Below are positions 10,477 to 21,768 of a stretch of 64,000 bases of DNA, in pieces. The translations under genes were made by a program, and so were the position numbers. This stretch comes from Stomoxys calcitrans (lineage: Eukaryota > Arthropoda > Insecta > Diptera > Muscidae), in the NCBI RefSeq assembly GCF_963082655.1, contig NC_081553.1, positions 30,511,080 to 30,575,079 on the forward strand, written 5' to 3'. How positions within the stretch are numbered: the stretch's first letter is position 1; every line of letters starts with the position of its first letter. The notes under the pieces were generated by a model. The model was not told the origin of the DNA and made no database searches. It saw only the letters and a list, made by a program, of their open reading frames with translations.

Positions 10477-12307
10477 AACAAGTAAAAAGGCGTTAAGTTC
10501 GGCCGGGCCGAACTTTGGATACCCACCACCTCGGGTATATATGTAAAACACCTTTCGTCAAAATTCGTTGAAAAATGCATACCTTATGCCCCATAGCAGC
10601 TATATCGATATATGTTCCGATTTGAACCAAATACTAGGAAGTACAAATCATTGTTCAATAAACCGATCTGAACCATATACGACACGGATGTCGAAAAGCC
10701 TAACATAAGTCACAGTGTTAAATTTTAGTGAAATCGGATTATAAATGCGCCTTTTATGTGGCCAAGACTATATGGCAGCTAAATCCAAATCTGCACCGCT
10801 TTGGGCCAAGTTGCAGAAAAAACTCGAAGAGCCTAACATAACTCAAATTTCGAGGAAATCAGATTATAAATGCGACTCTTTTGGCCCCCAAAACCTTAAA
10901 TCGAGATATCTGTCTATATGACAGTTATATCCAGATCTGGACCGATCTAAGCCAAATTCAAAAAGAACGTCGAAGGGCCCAACACAACCCACTGTCCGAA
11001 ATTTGGGCGACATCGGACAATCAATGCGCCTTTTATTGAACCAAAACCTTAAATCTAGAGATCGGTCAATATGGCAGCTATATTCAAATCTGAACCGATC
11101 TGAGCCAAATTGAAGAAGGATGTCGAAGGTCCTAACACTACTCACTGTCCCTAATTTCGGAGACATGGGATAATAAATGCGCCTTTTATGGCCCCAGAAT
11201 TTAAAATCGAGAGATCGGTCTATATGGCAGCTATATCCAAATCTGAACCGATCTAAACCAAATTGAGGAAAGATGTCGAGAAGCCTAACATAACTCTCTG
11301 TCCCAAATTTCAGCAACATCGGATAATAAATGTGGCTTTTATGGGCCTAAGACCCTAAATTGGCGGATCTGTCTATATGGCAGCTATATCGAAATTTGAA
11401 CCGATCTGGGCCAAATTGAGGAAGGATGTCGAAGGTCCTAACACTACTCACTGTCCCTAATTTCGGAGACATGGGATAATAAATGCGCCTTTTATGGCCC
11501 CAGAATTTAAAATCGAGAGATCGGTCTATATGGCAGCTATATCCAAATCTGAACCGATCTAAACCAAATTGAGGAAAGATGTCGAGTAGCCTAACATAAC
11601 TCTCTGTCCCAAATTTCAGCAACATCGGATAATAAATGTGGCTATTATGGGCCTAAGACCCTAAATTGGCGGATCGGTCTATATGGCAGCTATATCGAAA
11701 TTTGAACCGATCTGGGCCAAATTGAGGTAGGATGTCGAGTGGCCTAACATAACTCTCTGTCCTAAATTTCAGCCTTAGACCCCAAATTGGCGGATCGGTC
11801 AATATGGCAGCTATATCGAAATCAGAACCGATCTGGGCCAAATTGAGGAAGAATGGTGGGTGGCCTAAGATAACTTTTTGTCCTAAATTTCAGCAAAATC
11901 GGATAATAAATGTGGCTTTTATAAGCCTTAGACCCTAAATTGGCGGATCGGTCTATATGGCAGCTATATCGAAATCTGAACCGATCTGGGCCAAATTAAG
12001 GAACGATGTCGAGTGGCCTAACATAACTTTCTGTTCCAAATTTCAGCAAAATCGGGTAATAAATGTGGCTTTTATGGACAAAAACAGAATCTTTGCAAAA
12101 TTTCAGCTCAATATCTCTATTTTTAAAGACTGTAGCGTGATTTCAACAGACAGACGGACAGACGGACGGACATGGCTAAATCGTCTTAGATTTTTACGCT
12201 GATCAAGAATATATATACTTTATAGGGTCGGAAATGGATATTTCGATGTGTTGCAAACGGAATGACAAAATGAATATACCCCCATCCTTCGGTGGTGGGT
12301 ATAAAAA
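10477..12307 (-). mobile_element. HINE-like family B element, full length (about 1.8 kb)
   Basis: It opens with ACAAGTAAAAAGGCGTT and the perfect hairpin arms AAGTTCGGCC and GGCCGAACTT, then GGATACCCACCACCTCGGG. About ten units of 153 bp follow. Near the hairpin they have the TGAAATCGGATTATAAATGCG subtype, then a GGCGACATCGGACAAT subtype, and distally a CAGCAAAATCGGATAATAAATG subtype. The distal unit is followed by AATATCTCTATTTTTAAAGA, a short (GTCY) block (about 12150-12172) and the end GGTGGTGGGTATAAAAA. Two adjacent 306-bp blocks starting near 11126 and 11432 are nearly identical, a recent two-unit duplication. Minus-strand open frames (10864-11319, 11347-11625) repeat a 51-residue peptide because 153 is divisible by three. 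Confidence 0.9.
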
Positions 12308-12364
12308 GTGAAAAATGCGTAAACATATAAGAAGAAATTACATTTACAAGAAAAGAGTCAGAGG

Positions 12365-12946
12365 CAAGCGCCTGTTTGCCATGCTCTCGCGAATTGCTAT
12401 GCTATCCCTAGGTCAAGTGTACATCGCCCCGACAGTCGGAAGGAGTGGGCTAACGTGGATGCGCTGGAACCATTAGTTGAAAAAGGTCCTCTCAATGTCC
12501 AGAAAGGCTGCCATTGTCCTTGAGGTATCCATATTGTATCCAACTAAATAATAACGGCGTCAGTCCCTCCCTCAGGTTTACAAGTCTTTCCAGAGCTTTA
12601 AGCAAAAAGATGGCAGACAGCCCTTCGCTGTGCTGGGCTATTTTCCCGCATTAGAGATAAAGAATACCCTAATCTCTCTCCATGCCCTTGGTATGGTCTC
12701 ACAGGACAAAGCCATACTTGCCATGAAAATCCATAATCTATCCAGTCGGGATGATTCCTTCCTGTCAGGCCGATTTAAATGGCTGGTATTTGCGAATCAC
12801 CTACAGTAAGTTCACATCGTCGACAATTTCACTGATAGGGTCTTCCTTAGATACAGCTCCTGTGGGTATTACTATAACTACATCGCTGACCTACTCCTGG
12901 CAGGAAAGTACGTCGGTAGTTCCACCATCTACTGGTTGCTCTCGGT
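12365..12946 (-). mobile_element. LINE reverse-transcriptase fragment (LINE1-like)
   Basis: On the minus strand the translation shows IPRAWREIRVFFISNAGK, then an MAAFLDIERTFFN segment around 12490-12520. The second matches RT motif A (FLDIEGAF in the LINE1 copy at 62.9 kb). Frameshifts and stops interrupt it. It ends where the 125-134-bp satellite begins. Confidence 0.7.
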
Positions 12947-13612
12947 CATATCTGCTTAACTAAGCCTCGTAGAGCAAAAGTAACGTTAATTTGTGATCAC
13001 TTCTGAAAATTCCAAATTTTTATGCAAATCGGCCAAAAATTTAGATTTCCACTTGACAAACTTAAAATAGTCATATCTCCTTAACTAAGCCTCGTAGAGA
13101 AAAAGTAGTGTTAATTAGTGATCACTTCCCAAAATTCCAAATTTTTATGAAAATCGGCCAAAAAAAATGAAATGTTCACTTGGTAAACTTAAAATTGCCA
13201 TATTTCCATAACTAAGCCTCGTAGAGCAAAAGTAACGTTATTTCATGATCACTACCAAAAATTCGAAAAAATTCAAATGTATGGAAATCGCCAAAAAAAT
13301 TATTTTTCCCTTGACAAACTTAAAATGGCCATATCTCCTTAACTAAGCCTCGTAGAGCAAAAGTAACGTTAATTTGTAATCACTTCCAAAAATTCAAAAT
13401 TTTGATGCAAATTGGCCAGAAACTGAAATTTGCACTTGACAAACTTAGATTGGGCATATTTCCATAACTAAGTCTCGTGGAGCAAAAGTAGAGTTAATTC
13501 GTAATCACTACCAGAAATTCGAAAAAAAATTAAAATGTATGGAAATCGGCCAAAAAATTAATTTTTCACTTGACAAACTTAAAATGGCCATATCTCCTTA
13601 ACTAAGCCTTGT
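12947..13612. repeat. Tandem repeat with 125-134-bp unit, five copies plus a partial
   Basis: Units start with CATATCTCCTTAACTAAGCC or CATATTTCCATAACTAAGCC near 12947, 13072, 13199, 13330, 13455 and 13589. Each carries CTCGTAGAGCAAAAGTA, TGATCACTTCCAAAAATTC and a conserved AAATCGGCCAAAAA. Alternating CTCC and TTCC variants suggest a two-unit higher order. No coding potential is seen. The array lies between two LINE1-type fragments on the same strand. Confidence 0.9.
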
Positions 13613-15205
13613 TGGGTAAGGTTAGGTTAGGTTTAAGTGGCACTCTCCCATCAGATTCACTTAGACGTTTTCGTCCATTGTGATACCACAGGTATAGAAG
13701 AAGGAAGATGCCTTCTAGTTCCTACCCTTGAACCATCCAGATTGCTTTAAAAAGCCCAATAACTTGCGAATGTTCACATCCGCTTAATCGGACAGGTTTT
13801 CAAAGAAATGGGAACCTAATGTGGAACTCCTTCTGACTTCTATTGCGGGACCCACACACAGAAGGTGTTCTATAGTCTCTTCTTCTTCGATGATCTCACA
13901 GCTTCTGCAAAAGTTGCTGGCAACCTTCAGACTATTAGGATATATTCCGATTAGACAGTGACCTGTCATGACGGACACAATGACTGAGATGTCTGTTTTA
14001 GCCAATGACAGCAAAGCCCTTTAGGTAGGTAGGTAGACCTCTTCAAGTCTAGATGAGGCCACATAGTTTTGGGATGCTCACAACCCCTCTTTGTGACTAT
14101 CTATCATTCGTTGTCCTTCGGTCCTGATCCTGAAAAGTTAGCTTACTGACGCTAGAGGCATACCCACAGATTCCAGTTTCTCTGTGTAAGGTAGTTCCTA
14201 GTCTAGCAAGCTCGTCCGATTTACAATTCCCTGGGTCATCTCTGTGGCCCGGCACCCAGAACAGGTGAATTTTGAACTGTTCAACCATATCGTTGAGCGA
14301 TCTGCGACAGTCCAGGGCGGTTTTTGTGTTCAGAAATACGTTCTCCAAGGATTTAATGGTTGCCTGGCTGTCTAAGAAGATGTTAATGCCAATCGTTGTA
14401 ATGACATTATATCTTAGCCGTTCATATCGGAAAGGTTATCCGACCACTGCAGTGTGCATCAAGCGGAGATTCTTGCAATTAAGGCACTACTTCCGCTTGA
14501 TGCATACAGCAGTGCGCAGTGGTCGGGTAAACTTTTCGATATGACCAGTTCTAGATCTTTAGAGTAAACCTCAAAGCCCACCTGGTCGTTTAGTTTGCAA
14601 TCATCCATATAGAAGTCTATGTAAATTCTGTTACCATGGATATCGTAGTTCTAATCGGTTCTATAAGGAAAAGTCAAAAAGCGGCTCAGACTGGAACATT
14701 GGATAATTTATCAACACAGTGTCCGTAGCCGCCACATGACCAATAAGAAAGCTCCCTTAATCTCATGGCAGTGGTCGCTGAAATTTATCTAGCCACAATC
14801 TCCAGAGGCATTAGATGTACCATTAAATTCAGTGCATCAGAGGGTGTCGTCCTCAGTGCGGCTGTGATGCAAAAACAAGCCATCCTTTGGATCTGCTTAA
14901 GTATAGAGCTGTGGGTGGACTTTTGAAGGTGTCGTCCTCGGCGGTGCAGCTGTGATGCACAAACAAGCCATCCTTTGGATCTGGTTAAGTATAAAGCTGT
15001 GGGTGGACTTTTGAAGCGCCGTCCACCAGACCATAACACCATATATCATTATAGCTCTGACAACTGCAGTATAAACCCAATGCATGACATGCGGTCTTAA
15101 CCCCCACGTTTTGCCAATAGCTTGCTTGCTTGCAGGTGTATAGCGCAAGAGTTGCCTTTCTTGCCCTCTCCAAAATTTTGGATTTGAAGTTCAATTCCTT
15201 TTTGA
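13613..15205 (-). mobile_element. LINE1 copy, minus strand, RT thumb to 3' end, rearranged
   Basis: Read on the minus strand it runs from LNFKSKILERARKATLALY (near 15190) through YGVMVWWTALQKSTHS (near 15040) to the RNase H tail FWVPGHRDDPGNCKSDELAR (14348-14097). The C-terminal EEETIEHLLCVGPAIEVRRS segment (14014-13784) and a 3' UTR ending in repeated ACCTAACC near 13615 follow. Two local rearrangements are visible: an 85-bp tandem duplication (14843-14927 and 14928-15015) and a fold-back of RNase H sequence at 14427-14534. Stops and frame changes make it a pseudogene. Confidence 0.85.
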
Positions 15206-15528
15206 TACCAAGAGCTTCACTGACTCCTTGGTTGCTTCCTTTCAGTTATAGCCTCTTATTCTCGTAATCCATATCTCCCCACAGAATTTTCGTTGTACTG
15301 CTGACCGTTTCCCTGCTCCACAGTGTTACATTTTCATAGTCCACGCTCCTAACTCGGACTGCGTCGACCAGAAAGGCTTTGGGTTAACCGAGTTTGTTCG
15401 CTTCTTCATTCCCCCTTACTCCGCTATGGCCCGGCTTCCAAACCATGGAAATAGTGCCATTCTCAAAGAAAGCGTTTATCTCCTTCTTACACTCCAAGAC
15501 TATTGGTGTATTTACCGTCCTGCTTGGA
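15206..15528 (-). mobile_element. LINE2 fragment: RNase H tail
   Basis: On the minus strand a segment reads FFENGTISMVWKPGHSGVRG and then NEEANK, homologous to VRIVWVPGHNGVRGNERAD in the copy at 35415-35627. This is the conserved histidine-containing loop of a retrotransposon RNase H. It abuts LINE1 on one side and SINE1 on the other. It is truncated at both ends. Confidence 0.7.
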
Positions 15529-15848
15529 GGCCACCGTAGCGCAGAGATTAGCATATCCGCCTATGACGCTGAACACCTGGGTTCGAATCCTGGAGAGACC
15601 ATCAGAAAAAAACATTTTCAGCGGTGGTTTTCCCCTCCTAATGCTGGCAACATTTGTGAGGTACTATGCCATGTAAAACTTCTCTCCAAAGAGGTGTCGC
15701 ACTGCGGCACGCCGTTCGGACTCGGCTATAAAAGGGAGGCCCCTTATCTTTGAGCTTAAACTTGAATCGGACTGCACTCATTGATGTGTGAGAAGTTTGC
15801 CCCTGTTCCTTAGTGGAATGTTCATGGACAGATTTTACATTTGCTTGT
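15529..15848 (+). mobile_element. SINE1, tRNA-derived, full length
   Basis: The head carries an RNA polymerase III box A-like TAGCGCAGAGA (15537-15547) and an exact box B GGTTCGAATCC (15590-15600), 42 bp apart, as in a tRNA. A tRNA-unrelated body follows with CAGCGGTGGTTTTCCCCTCC, GGTGTCGCACTGCGGCACG and ACTTGAATCGGACTGCACTC. The 3' part is GTTCCTTAGTGGAATGTTC. The same sequence recurs in this window in complete and broken copies. Mobilisation would need a LINE partner not identified here. Confidence 0.9.
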
Positions 15849-15849
15849 T

Positions 15850-16237
15850 AAATTCAGCACAGTTAGTTATGTCAAGCTCCCAGATATCCGTGCTAAATAT
15901 GTTCCATATTTTGATGGAGCTACCATATATACCAATCTCCAGATTTAAAGTCTTTCACCCATAAATTCCGTATTTATCAACCGATTTTGTTGAATATGGT
16001 GCTGATCGGATCATATTTAGATATAACTGCCATATATACCGATCTCACGATTAACGGACTTCCATTTATTACCCCTTTTCTCTGAATTTTGGAACAGTGA
16101 GCTGCATAAGAGCCTCAATGTACGTCGTGGGTTTGGCGTAGATTGGACCATATTTCGATTTTGATGAAAGATGGTTTACATATATACCCGAGGTGGTGGG
16201 TATCCAAGGTTCGGCCCGGCCGCCTTTTTACTTGTTT
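15850..16237 (+). mobile_element. HINE-like family D element, diverged, hairpin end present
   Basis: Two to three decayed units with ATATAACTGCCATATATACC are followed by ACATATATACCCGAGGTGG and the palindrome TTCGGCCCGGCCG, ending TTTTTACTTGTTT. The (GTCY) end is missing. Divergence suggests an older copy. Confidence 0.75.
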
Positions 16238-16327
16238 CACTAGATTTTGTTCAAATGTGGTTAATATACATACCTGAGGTAGTTGGTGCCTGGCCGAACT
16301 TAGAGCGCTTTAACTTTTCTTGTTTTT
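16238..16327 (+). mobile_element. Degenerate HINE-like hairpin end
   Basis: It contains AATATACATACCTGAGGTAG, GGCCGAACTTAGAGCGC and a terminal TTTCTTGTTTT. The left hairpin arm is mostly lost. It abuts the preceding element in the same orientation. Confidence 0.55.
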
Positions 16328-18454
16328 ATAAATGTGAATTTTCAATTTTCTAAAACAATTTTTTTTTGTCCAATTAAATAAATATGTTGACATTCTAAGC
16401 CTTCATATTTATTTCGACTTGTCATCGACATTTTAACATTTCCATTACTCCTGAAATACTAATAGTGCCTTCGGCAAAAATATCCCATTATTCATGTTTA
16501 CAAAATTTTCAATTAATTATTTCCTCTTGTTGCACAAAATTCACTAATCCGCTTGCATAATGTCAAGGGTCAACATGAAATTTTAGACATGCATATGTTT
16601 TAATTTTAATTGGTAGGTGGACGTGTCGTTGTTGTCGTCATCGTCATCGTCATCCTCATCGTCCACATGTTGCAATATCGTGGGCTTTTATTTGTTATTT
16701 TTGCCATCAATGAATGCCACAGCGATAGGTTGCCTAAAAGTATGCAACATACAAGCGCAATAATTTGATTGATGCCTTTATGCGTGGCCCTCCTTGTAAA
16801 AGTGGATGAACGAACGACCGTACCAACACATTGGACAGCTGCAAATCCTATTGACATAACATCTCAATTTGTGATGGCTCATGAATTATGACTTATGGGG
16901 GGATGGGGAGGCTTAGGTGAGGTTTATGAGGAGAAAATATAGTTAATTTTATATGACATTATTATTGCAAAATGTTGAATATTTTGGAAATACATCAAAG
17001 CAACCATGTTGTATTATAATATTGTACACCATCCGCTTGATTTTGCAACATGCATAATATGCATATGAGAGCCTATTTGTTGGGTGATGCTAATAAGAAT
17101 TTAAATTGCTTTCATATTGACCATCTATTCCGGAGGGATGACAACAATTTGCAATGCTGCCATTGAGGTTGCAAAGAATGTGGAATTTAAATTTCATCAA
17201 TATTTTTAAGTTTTAGAGGACAAGTTATTCCACTGGTCAGTAATGCTTTTGTGTGATTTTTCGTTGTTTTTGTCTCAAATTATTGCGTTCTTTTCCAAAG
17301 CCAGCAACAGTTAGGGCCTTATTTTAATATGAACCATAAGGGACTAGGTAGACGTAGGATTGTGGGGGCAATCATTCTAGCCTATGCAGGTGGCTTTAAA
17401 AATTATTGCTACAACAAAATTTTCCAACTTAAAGCAGGCCACAATTTCAGTTAATTCATTGTCCCTTTTTATATGCTTCATTTTTTCACCATGCTGTTCC
17501 CTTGGTAAAACCCAACTACAATACGTTAATGGCATTCCCAATTTATGGAATTGTTTTTTTGTAACATTTTTTTTATGCCATTTCTTAAACTCATTTCTAA
17601 TAATAGCTGACAACAATGGAAACAAAATCTGAAAGAGAATTAGGAAAAAAAAAATTGCTCTCCCTTTGTACTCTAAAAATAGAATGCACTGTGATGGGAA
17701 AATATGCCCCTAAAAGCAGACAGCAAACGAGGAGTACAAAAACAGAAATCTAGTAACCACGTAACAAAAACCCACCAAAGAATTCACAAAGCACTTTTAA
17801 TAACGATAATTTTACATTAATTTTCAAACTCGTTAAGGCCACTCATCCATACCCATACCTAGTGCCAGACTCATTCGCATTGAAATATTAGTCTAAATCA
17901 GCATAGGGCAATCTCTTAATTTTGTATTTTTTTTTTCTTTCAACAATAAGCATTCAGTTACCATTGAGAAAGAAAAACGAAGAGCCATATAAAAATTGCC
18001 TGAGAAGCCAAGGGCTAGTTTAAGAAAAAAAAACTAAGCCTTAATGGAAAATAACATCAGAGGTAGCAGCAGCTGGTAAAGGAATGCCGTTGATAATCGT
18101 TTGGAGTAAAAAGGAATGCATTCGTGCACAATGCCTTGGCCAAGTCAACCATACCATACCGCTAAACGAGTACCATTGGCTACCATCAACATCATTTCAC
18201 TTCAGCCTGATTCTTTCTTTGGTTTTTGTTCATTCATAGAATTGTTTTTCTTCGGCTGTCGTCTCAAATGCCAGTTTCAGTTGAATTTACAGAAATGAAC
18301 AGTAAAACAAATACCTGGAATATTTCTTCCATTGGAATACCATAGGCCACAATCAGATTTCCATTAAGGGCTATATTGGTATCACAAGAAAACAGGCATA
18401 GCAGCTATTAAATGTCATAACAAAACTGAGAAATATGGTAACAGAAAAAAACAA
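16328..18454. other. Longest repeat-poor stretch, no gene recognised
   Basis: The sequence is AT-rich with no transposon-family motifs. A short trinucleotide-like run of GTCATC and similar lies at about 16628-16664. Opposite-strand open frames at 17377-17632 shadow each other. Composition and lack of domains fit intron or intergenic DNA. No exon with credible splice context was identified. Confidence 0.5.
16628..16664. repeat. (GTCATC)-type microsatellite
   Basis: Repeated TCGTCATCG and CATCCTCATCG units, imperfect. Confidence 0.8.
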
Positions 18455-18690
18455 ATAACAATTATTCGCCCGTGCCGAACCTTGGACACCCACTACAATG
18501 GATATATAGAAATATCATCCTATTTCAATATGACTCCACTACTATATCTATGGTTATATACCAATATGGGCTGATCTGGATCATGTTTGGTTTAAATGCC
18601 GAGAAGACTTATGCAAGTCACAGTTTCAGCAAAATTGGACCTTAGATTCACTATTCATTGGTATAAAGACCCAAAATCGGATGAGCTTTA
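18455..18690 (-). mobile_element. Degenerate HINE-like family D fragment
   Basis: A hairpin remnant CGCCCGTGCCGAACC is followed by TGGACACCCACTAC and decayed units (TATATACCAATATGGGCTGA, CAGTTTCAGCAAAATTGGAC). It stops where the next, opposite element begins. Confidence 0.6.
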
Positions 18691-19756
18691 TTATACCAAC
18701 CACCGAAGCATGGGGGTATATCCATTTTGTCATTCCGTTTGCAACACTACGAAATACTTCGATCTAGCCATGTCCTTCCGTCTGTTAAAATCACGCTGCA
18801 GTCTTTAAAAATAGAGATATTGAGCTAAATTCGTTCGAAGATGGGCTATATCGGACTATATCTTGATATAGCCCCCATATAGACCTATCCGCCGCCTAAA
18901 AGCCACATTTATTATCCGATTTTGCTGAAATTTGGGACAGTGAGTTATGTTTGGCCCTTCGACATCCTTTTTCAATTTGGCCCAGATCCATATAGATTTG
19001 GATATAGCTGCCATATAGACCGATCCGCCGATTTAGGGTCTTAGGCCCATAAAAGCCCTTTGAAAATCTTCTTCAATTTGTTCCAGATCGGTCTAGATTT
19101 AGATATCGCTGCCATATAGACCGATCTCTTGATTTAAGGTTTTCGGCCCATAAAAGACGCATTTATTGTCCCATGTCGCCGAAATTTGGGACAGTCCGTT
19201 AGGTTAAGCCCCTCCATATACTTCTGCAATAAGGCACAGATCGGTCCAGATTTGTATATAGCTGGCATATTAACCGATCTCTCGATTTAAGATTTTGGCC
19301 CAATCAAAGGTGAATTTTTAGTCCGATGTCGCCGAAATTCGGGATAGTGAGTTGTGTTAGGCTCTTCGACGTTTTTCTGAAACTTGGCCCGAATCGATCC
19401 ATATTTATATATAGCTGACATACAGACCGATATCTTGATTTTAAGTCTTGGCCCTATAAAAGGCGCATTTATAATCCGATTTCACTGAAATCTGATACAG
19501 TGACTTGTGTTAAGCTTTTCGACATCCGTGTTTTATACGGTTCAAATCTGTTTATAGCTATTTTTTATACACAATTGGACAATGACTTGTACTTATTACT
19601 ATTTGGTCCAAGTCGGACTTTATTTCGATATAGCTGCTATGGGACATAAGGTATGCATTTTTCACTGGATTTTGACGAAAGGTGATTTACATATATACCC
19701 GAGATGGTGGGTATCCAAAGTTCGGCCCGGCCGAACTTTACGCCTTTTTAGTTGTT
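18691..19756 (+). mobile_element. HINE-like family B element, both ends present
   Basis: The 5' block TTATACCAACCACCGAAGC and GGGGGTATATCCATTTTGTC is followed by a reduced CCATGTCCTTCCGTCTG block in place of (GTCY)n. About six units of roughly 153 bp run from the AATAAATGTGGC-like distal subtype to the hairpin-proximal AATCCGATTTCACTGAAATC subtype. The perfect TTCGGCCCGGCCGAA hairpin lies near 19720 and the end reads CGCCTTTTTAGTTGTT. Unit subtype order matches other B copies. Confidence 0.85.
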
Positions 19757-19763
19757 TTATATA

Positions 19764-20000
19764 TTGTTTGCCCAAAAAGTAATTGCGGATTTTTCATATA
19801 GTCGGCGTTGACAATTTTTTTCACAGCTTGTGACTCTGTAATTGCATTCTTTCTTCTGTCAGTTATTAGCTGTTACTTTTAGCTTGCTTTAGAAAAAAAG
19901 TGTAAAAAAGTATGTTTGATTAAAATTCATTCTAAGTTTTATAAAAATGCATTTACTTTCTTTTAAAAAATTCGCAATTACTTTTTGGGCAACCCAATAT
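19764..20000 (+). mobile_element. MITE-M, Tc1/mariner-type miniature element, complete
   Basis: The terminal inverted repeats pair GCCCAAAAAGTAATTGCGG on the left with CGCAATTACTTTTTGGGC on the right. TA-rich flanks (ATATTG and CAATATAA) are consistent with a TA target duplication. It is about 237 bp with no coding capacity. A copy at 59011-59249 is in the opposite orientation and a half copy lies at 34557-34662. Confidence 0.88.
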
Positions 20001-20110
20001 AATTTGTTTTTACCAGCCAACATTTAAGTAAAATTTCTTTTTCCGTATCTTTTACTCTTAAATGGTGCTTTTAATTATATATATGATCTATAACTACTAA
20101 TACTAAATTT

Positions 20111-20406
20111 CCCATGAATATTCCACTAAGGAACAGGGAATACTTCTCTCATATCAATGAGTGCAGACCAATTTAACTTTAAGCTCAATTATAAGGAACC
20201 TCCTTTTATTACGGAGTCCGAACGACGTGCCACATAGCGACACCACTTAGTAAGGAAGTTTTAACACGACAGGATACCTCACAAATGCAACCATCGTTAT
20301 TAAGGGGATAACCACCGCTGAAAATGTTTTCTGATGTTCACGTCGAGATTTGAACCCAGATGTTCGGCGTCATAGGCGGACATGCTAACCTTTGCGCCAC
20401 GGTGGC
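20111..20406 (-). mobile_element. SINE1, minus strand, near full length
   Basis: The reverse complement carries GGTGGCGCAAAGGTTAGCAT (box A region) near 20395 and a box B variant with GGGTTCAAATCTCG near 20350. The body and 3' part ACTAAGGAACAGGG appear at 20125. It is diverged from the copy at 15.5 kb. Confidence 0.85.
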
Positions 20407-20617
20407 GGTCATATAGGAACAAATATCCAAAACTCATTCAGCCACCCAACTATGATTGCCATAAGTACCTGAAATTGCCAAATTTATTTCGTCAACCCTT
20501 TTACTCGACACACTTTTTAATTTACTTGTTCAAGTTTCATAATCCTAGCTCTCCCAATAATCCTGGACAAAAAATCCCCATTCCGAAGTACGCAACGATT
20601 TTGTATATGAAAATAGA

Positions 20618-20790
20618 GTCTCCCCGGTAGACGAGTTGGTAACATGCTCGGTTTACTGGTGAGCGGGTCGTAGGTAAGATTACCACCAGAGGGGTGGTCT
20701 GTTGGTACTGTGGTATCACGATGGACACGATTTCTGGGCGAGTCTGTTAAGAAATAAGACTGTCTCTCTAACCTTATCTAACCTAACCTA
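20618..20790 (+). mobile_element. SINE2, tRNA-like head, LINE1-like tail
   Basis: The head CCCCGGTAGACGAGTTGGTA resembles a tRNA 5' part with a degenerate box A; box B is decayed. The 3' part TACTGTGGTATCACGATGGA matches the LINE1 3' end (CTGTGGTATCACAATGGA near 13680 on the minus strand). It finishes with repeated TAACCTAACCTA, as LINE1 does. Confidence 0.65.
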
Positions 20791-21020
20791 GGGTATTATG
20801 TTCATATGAAACGATGCAAACTACCCTTTGGAAACACATGGAAACTTACAATAGATAAATCATATTTTGATGTTCACAATTTATGAGAAAAAAAAGGTTT
20901 TTGTTCTTCCGTACCACCATTGCCATAATGAAATAGTTAACTGCGAGGGAATAAAAGGAGTTGCGATGGTAAGGAGACCAGCTCTTCAAATCAATTCAAT
21001 ATACTACAAACTGAAATTAA

Positions 21021-21766
21021 ACACAAGTAAGAACATTTCAAGTTCTGCAGCCAAACCAGCAAAAATTAAAGCTTCTAAGGATAATCGAGAGACGAACAAG
21101 GATAATCGAGAGACTGTTTTTTATGGTACCAGTTTCTTACAGAACACCGCAGGCATAATTTCAGCCAAATCGGACAAAAATTGCGGCTTGTACGGAACCA
21201 AGAAGTCAAATTGGCAGATCGGTTTATATGAGAGCTATGCCAGGTTAAAGACCGATTTGAACTTTACTTAGTACAGGTGTTGAAGGGCATAACAGAATAC
21301 TATGTGCAAAATTTAAGCAAAATTTAAGCCCTTAGGTCAACCAAAACTTGCAGCTTAAAAGGGTTCAAGAAGTCAAATGGGAGATCGGTTTATATGGGAG
21401 CTATATCAGATTATTGACCAATTTGAAACGTATCACTACATGCAAAATTTCAGCCAAATGGGACAAAAATTGAGGCTTGTAAATGCTCAAGTAAAGTCAA
21501 ATCGGGAGATCAGTTTATATGGGATCGTTATCCAAATCTGGCCCATTTTCAGTCTCTAATGACCTACATCCATAATAGGTATATGTGTAAGCTTTACGCG
21601 TTTGACCGCTATCACGATTTTGCAAACGGACGGACGGACAGAGTTAGATCGACTCAGAATGTCGACACGATCAAGAATACATATGGAGTCTCAGATCAAT
21701 ATTTCGATGTGTTATAAACGGAATGACTAGATAAGAATACCCCTATCCTATGGTGATAGGTATAAG
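21021..21766 (-). mobile_element. HINE-like family A-related element, old
   Basis: It starts ACACAAGTAAGAACATTTCAA with a degraded hairpin. Diverged units keep TCAGCCAAATCGGACAAAAAT and AGATCGGTTTATATGAGAGC. A short CGGACGGACGGACAG block lies near 21628, then GATCAAGAATACATATGGAG and the end CTATGGTGATAGGTATAAG. Its end abuts the hairpin end of the next copy. Confidence 0.75.
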
Positions 21767-21768
21767 AA

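Noticed and set aside
15529..15610. Possible functional tRNA gene (box A and exact box B)
   Set aside because: Same head is repeated with a shared non-tRNA body in several copies, and no cloverleaf acceptor pairing was evident: a SINE head rather than a tRNA gene.
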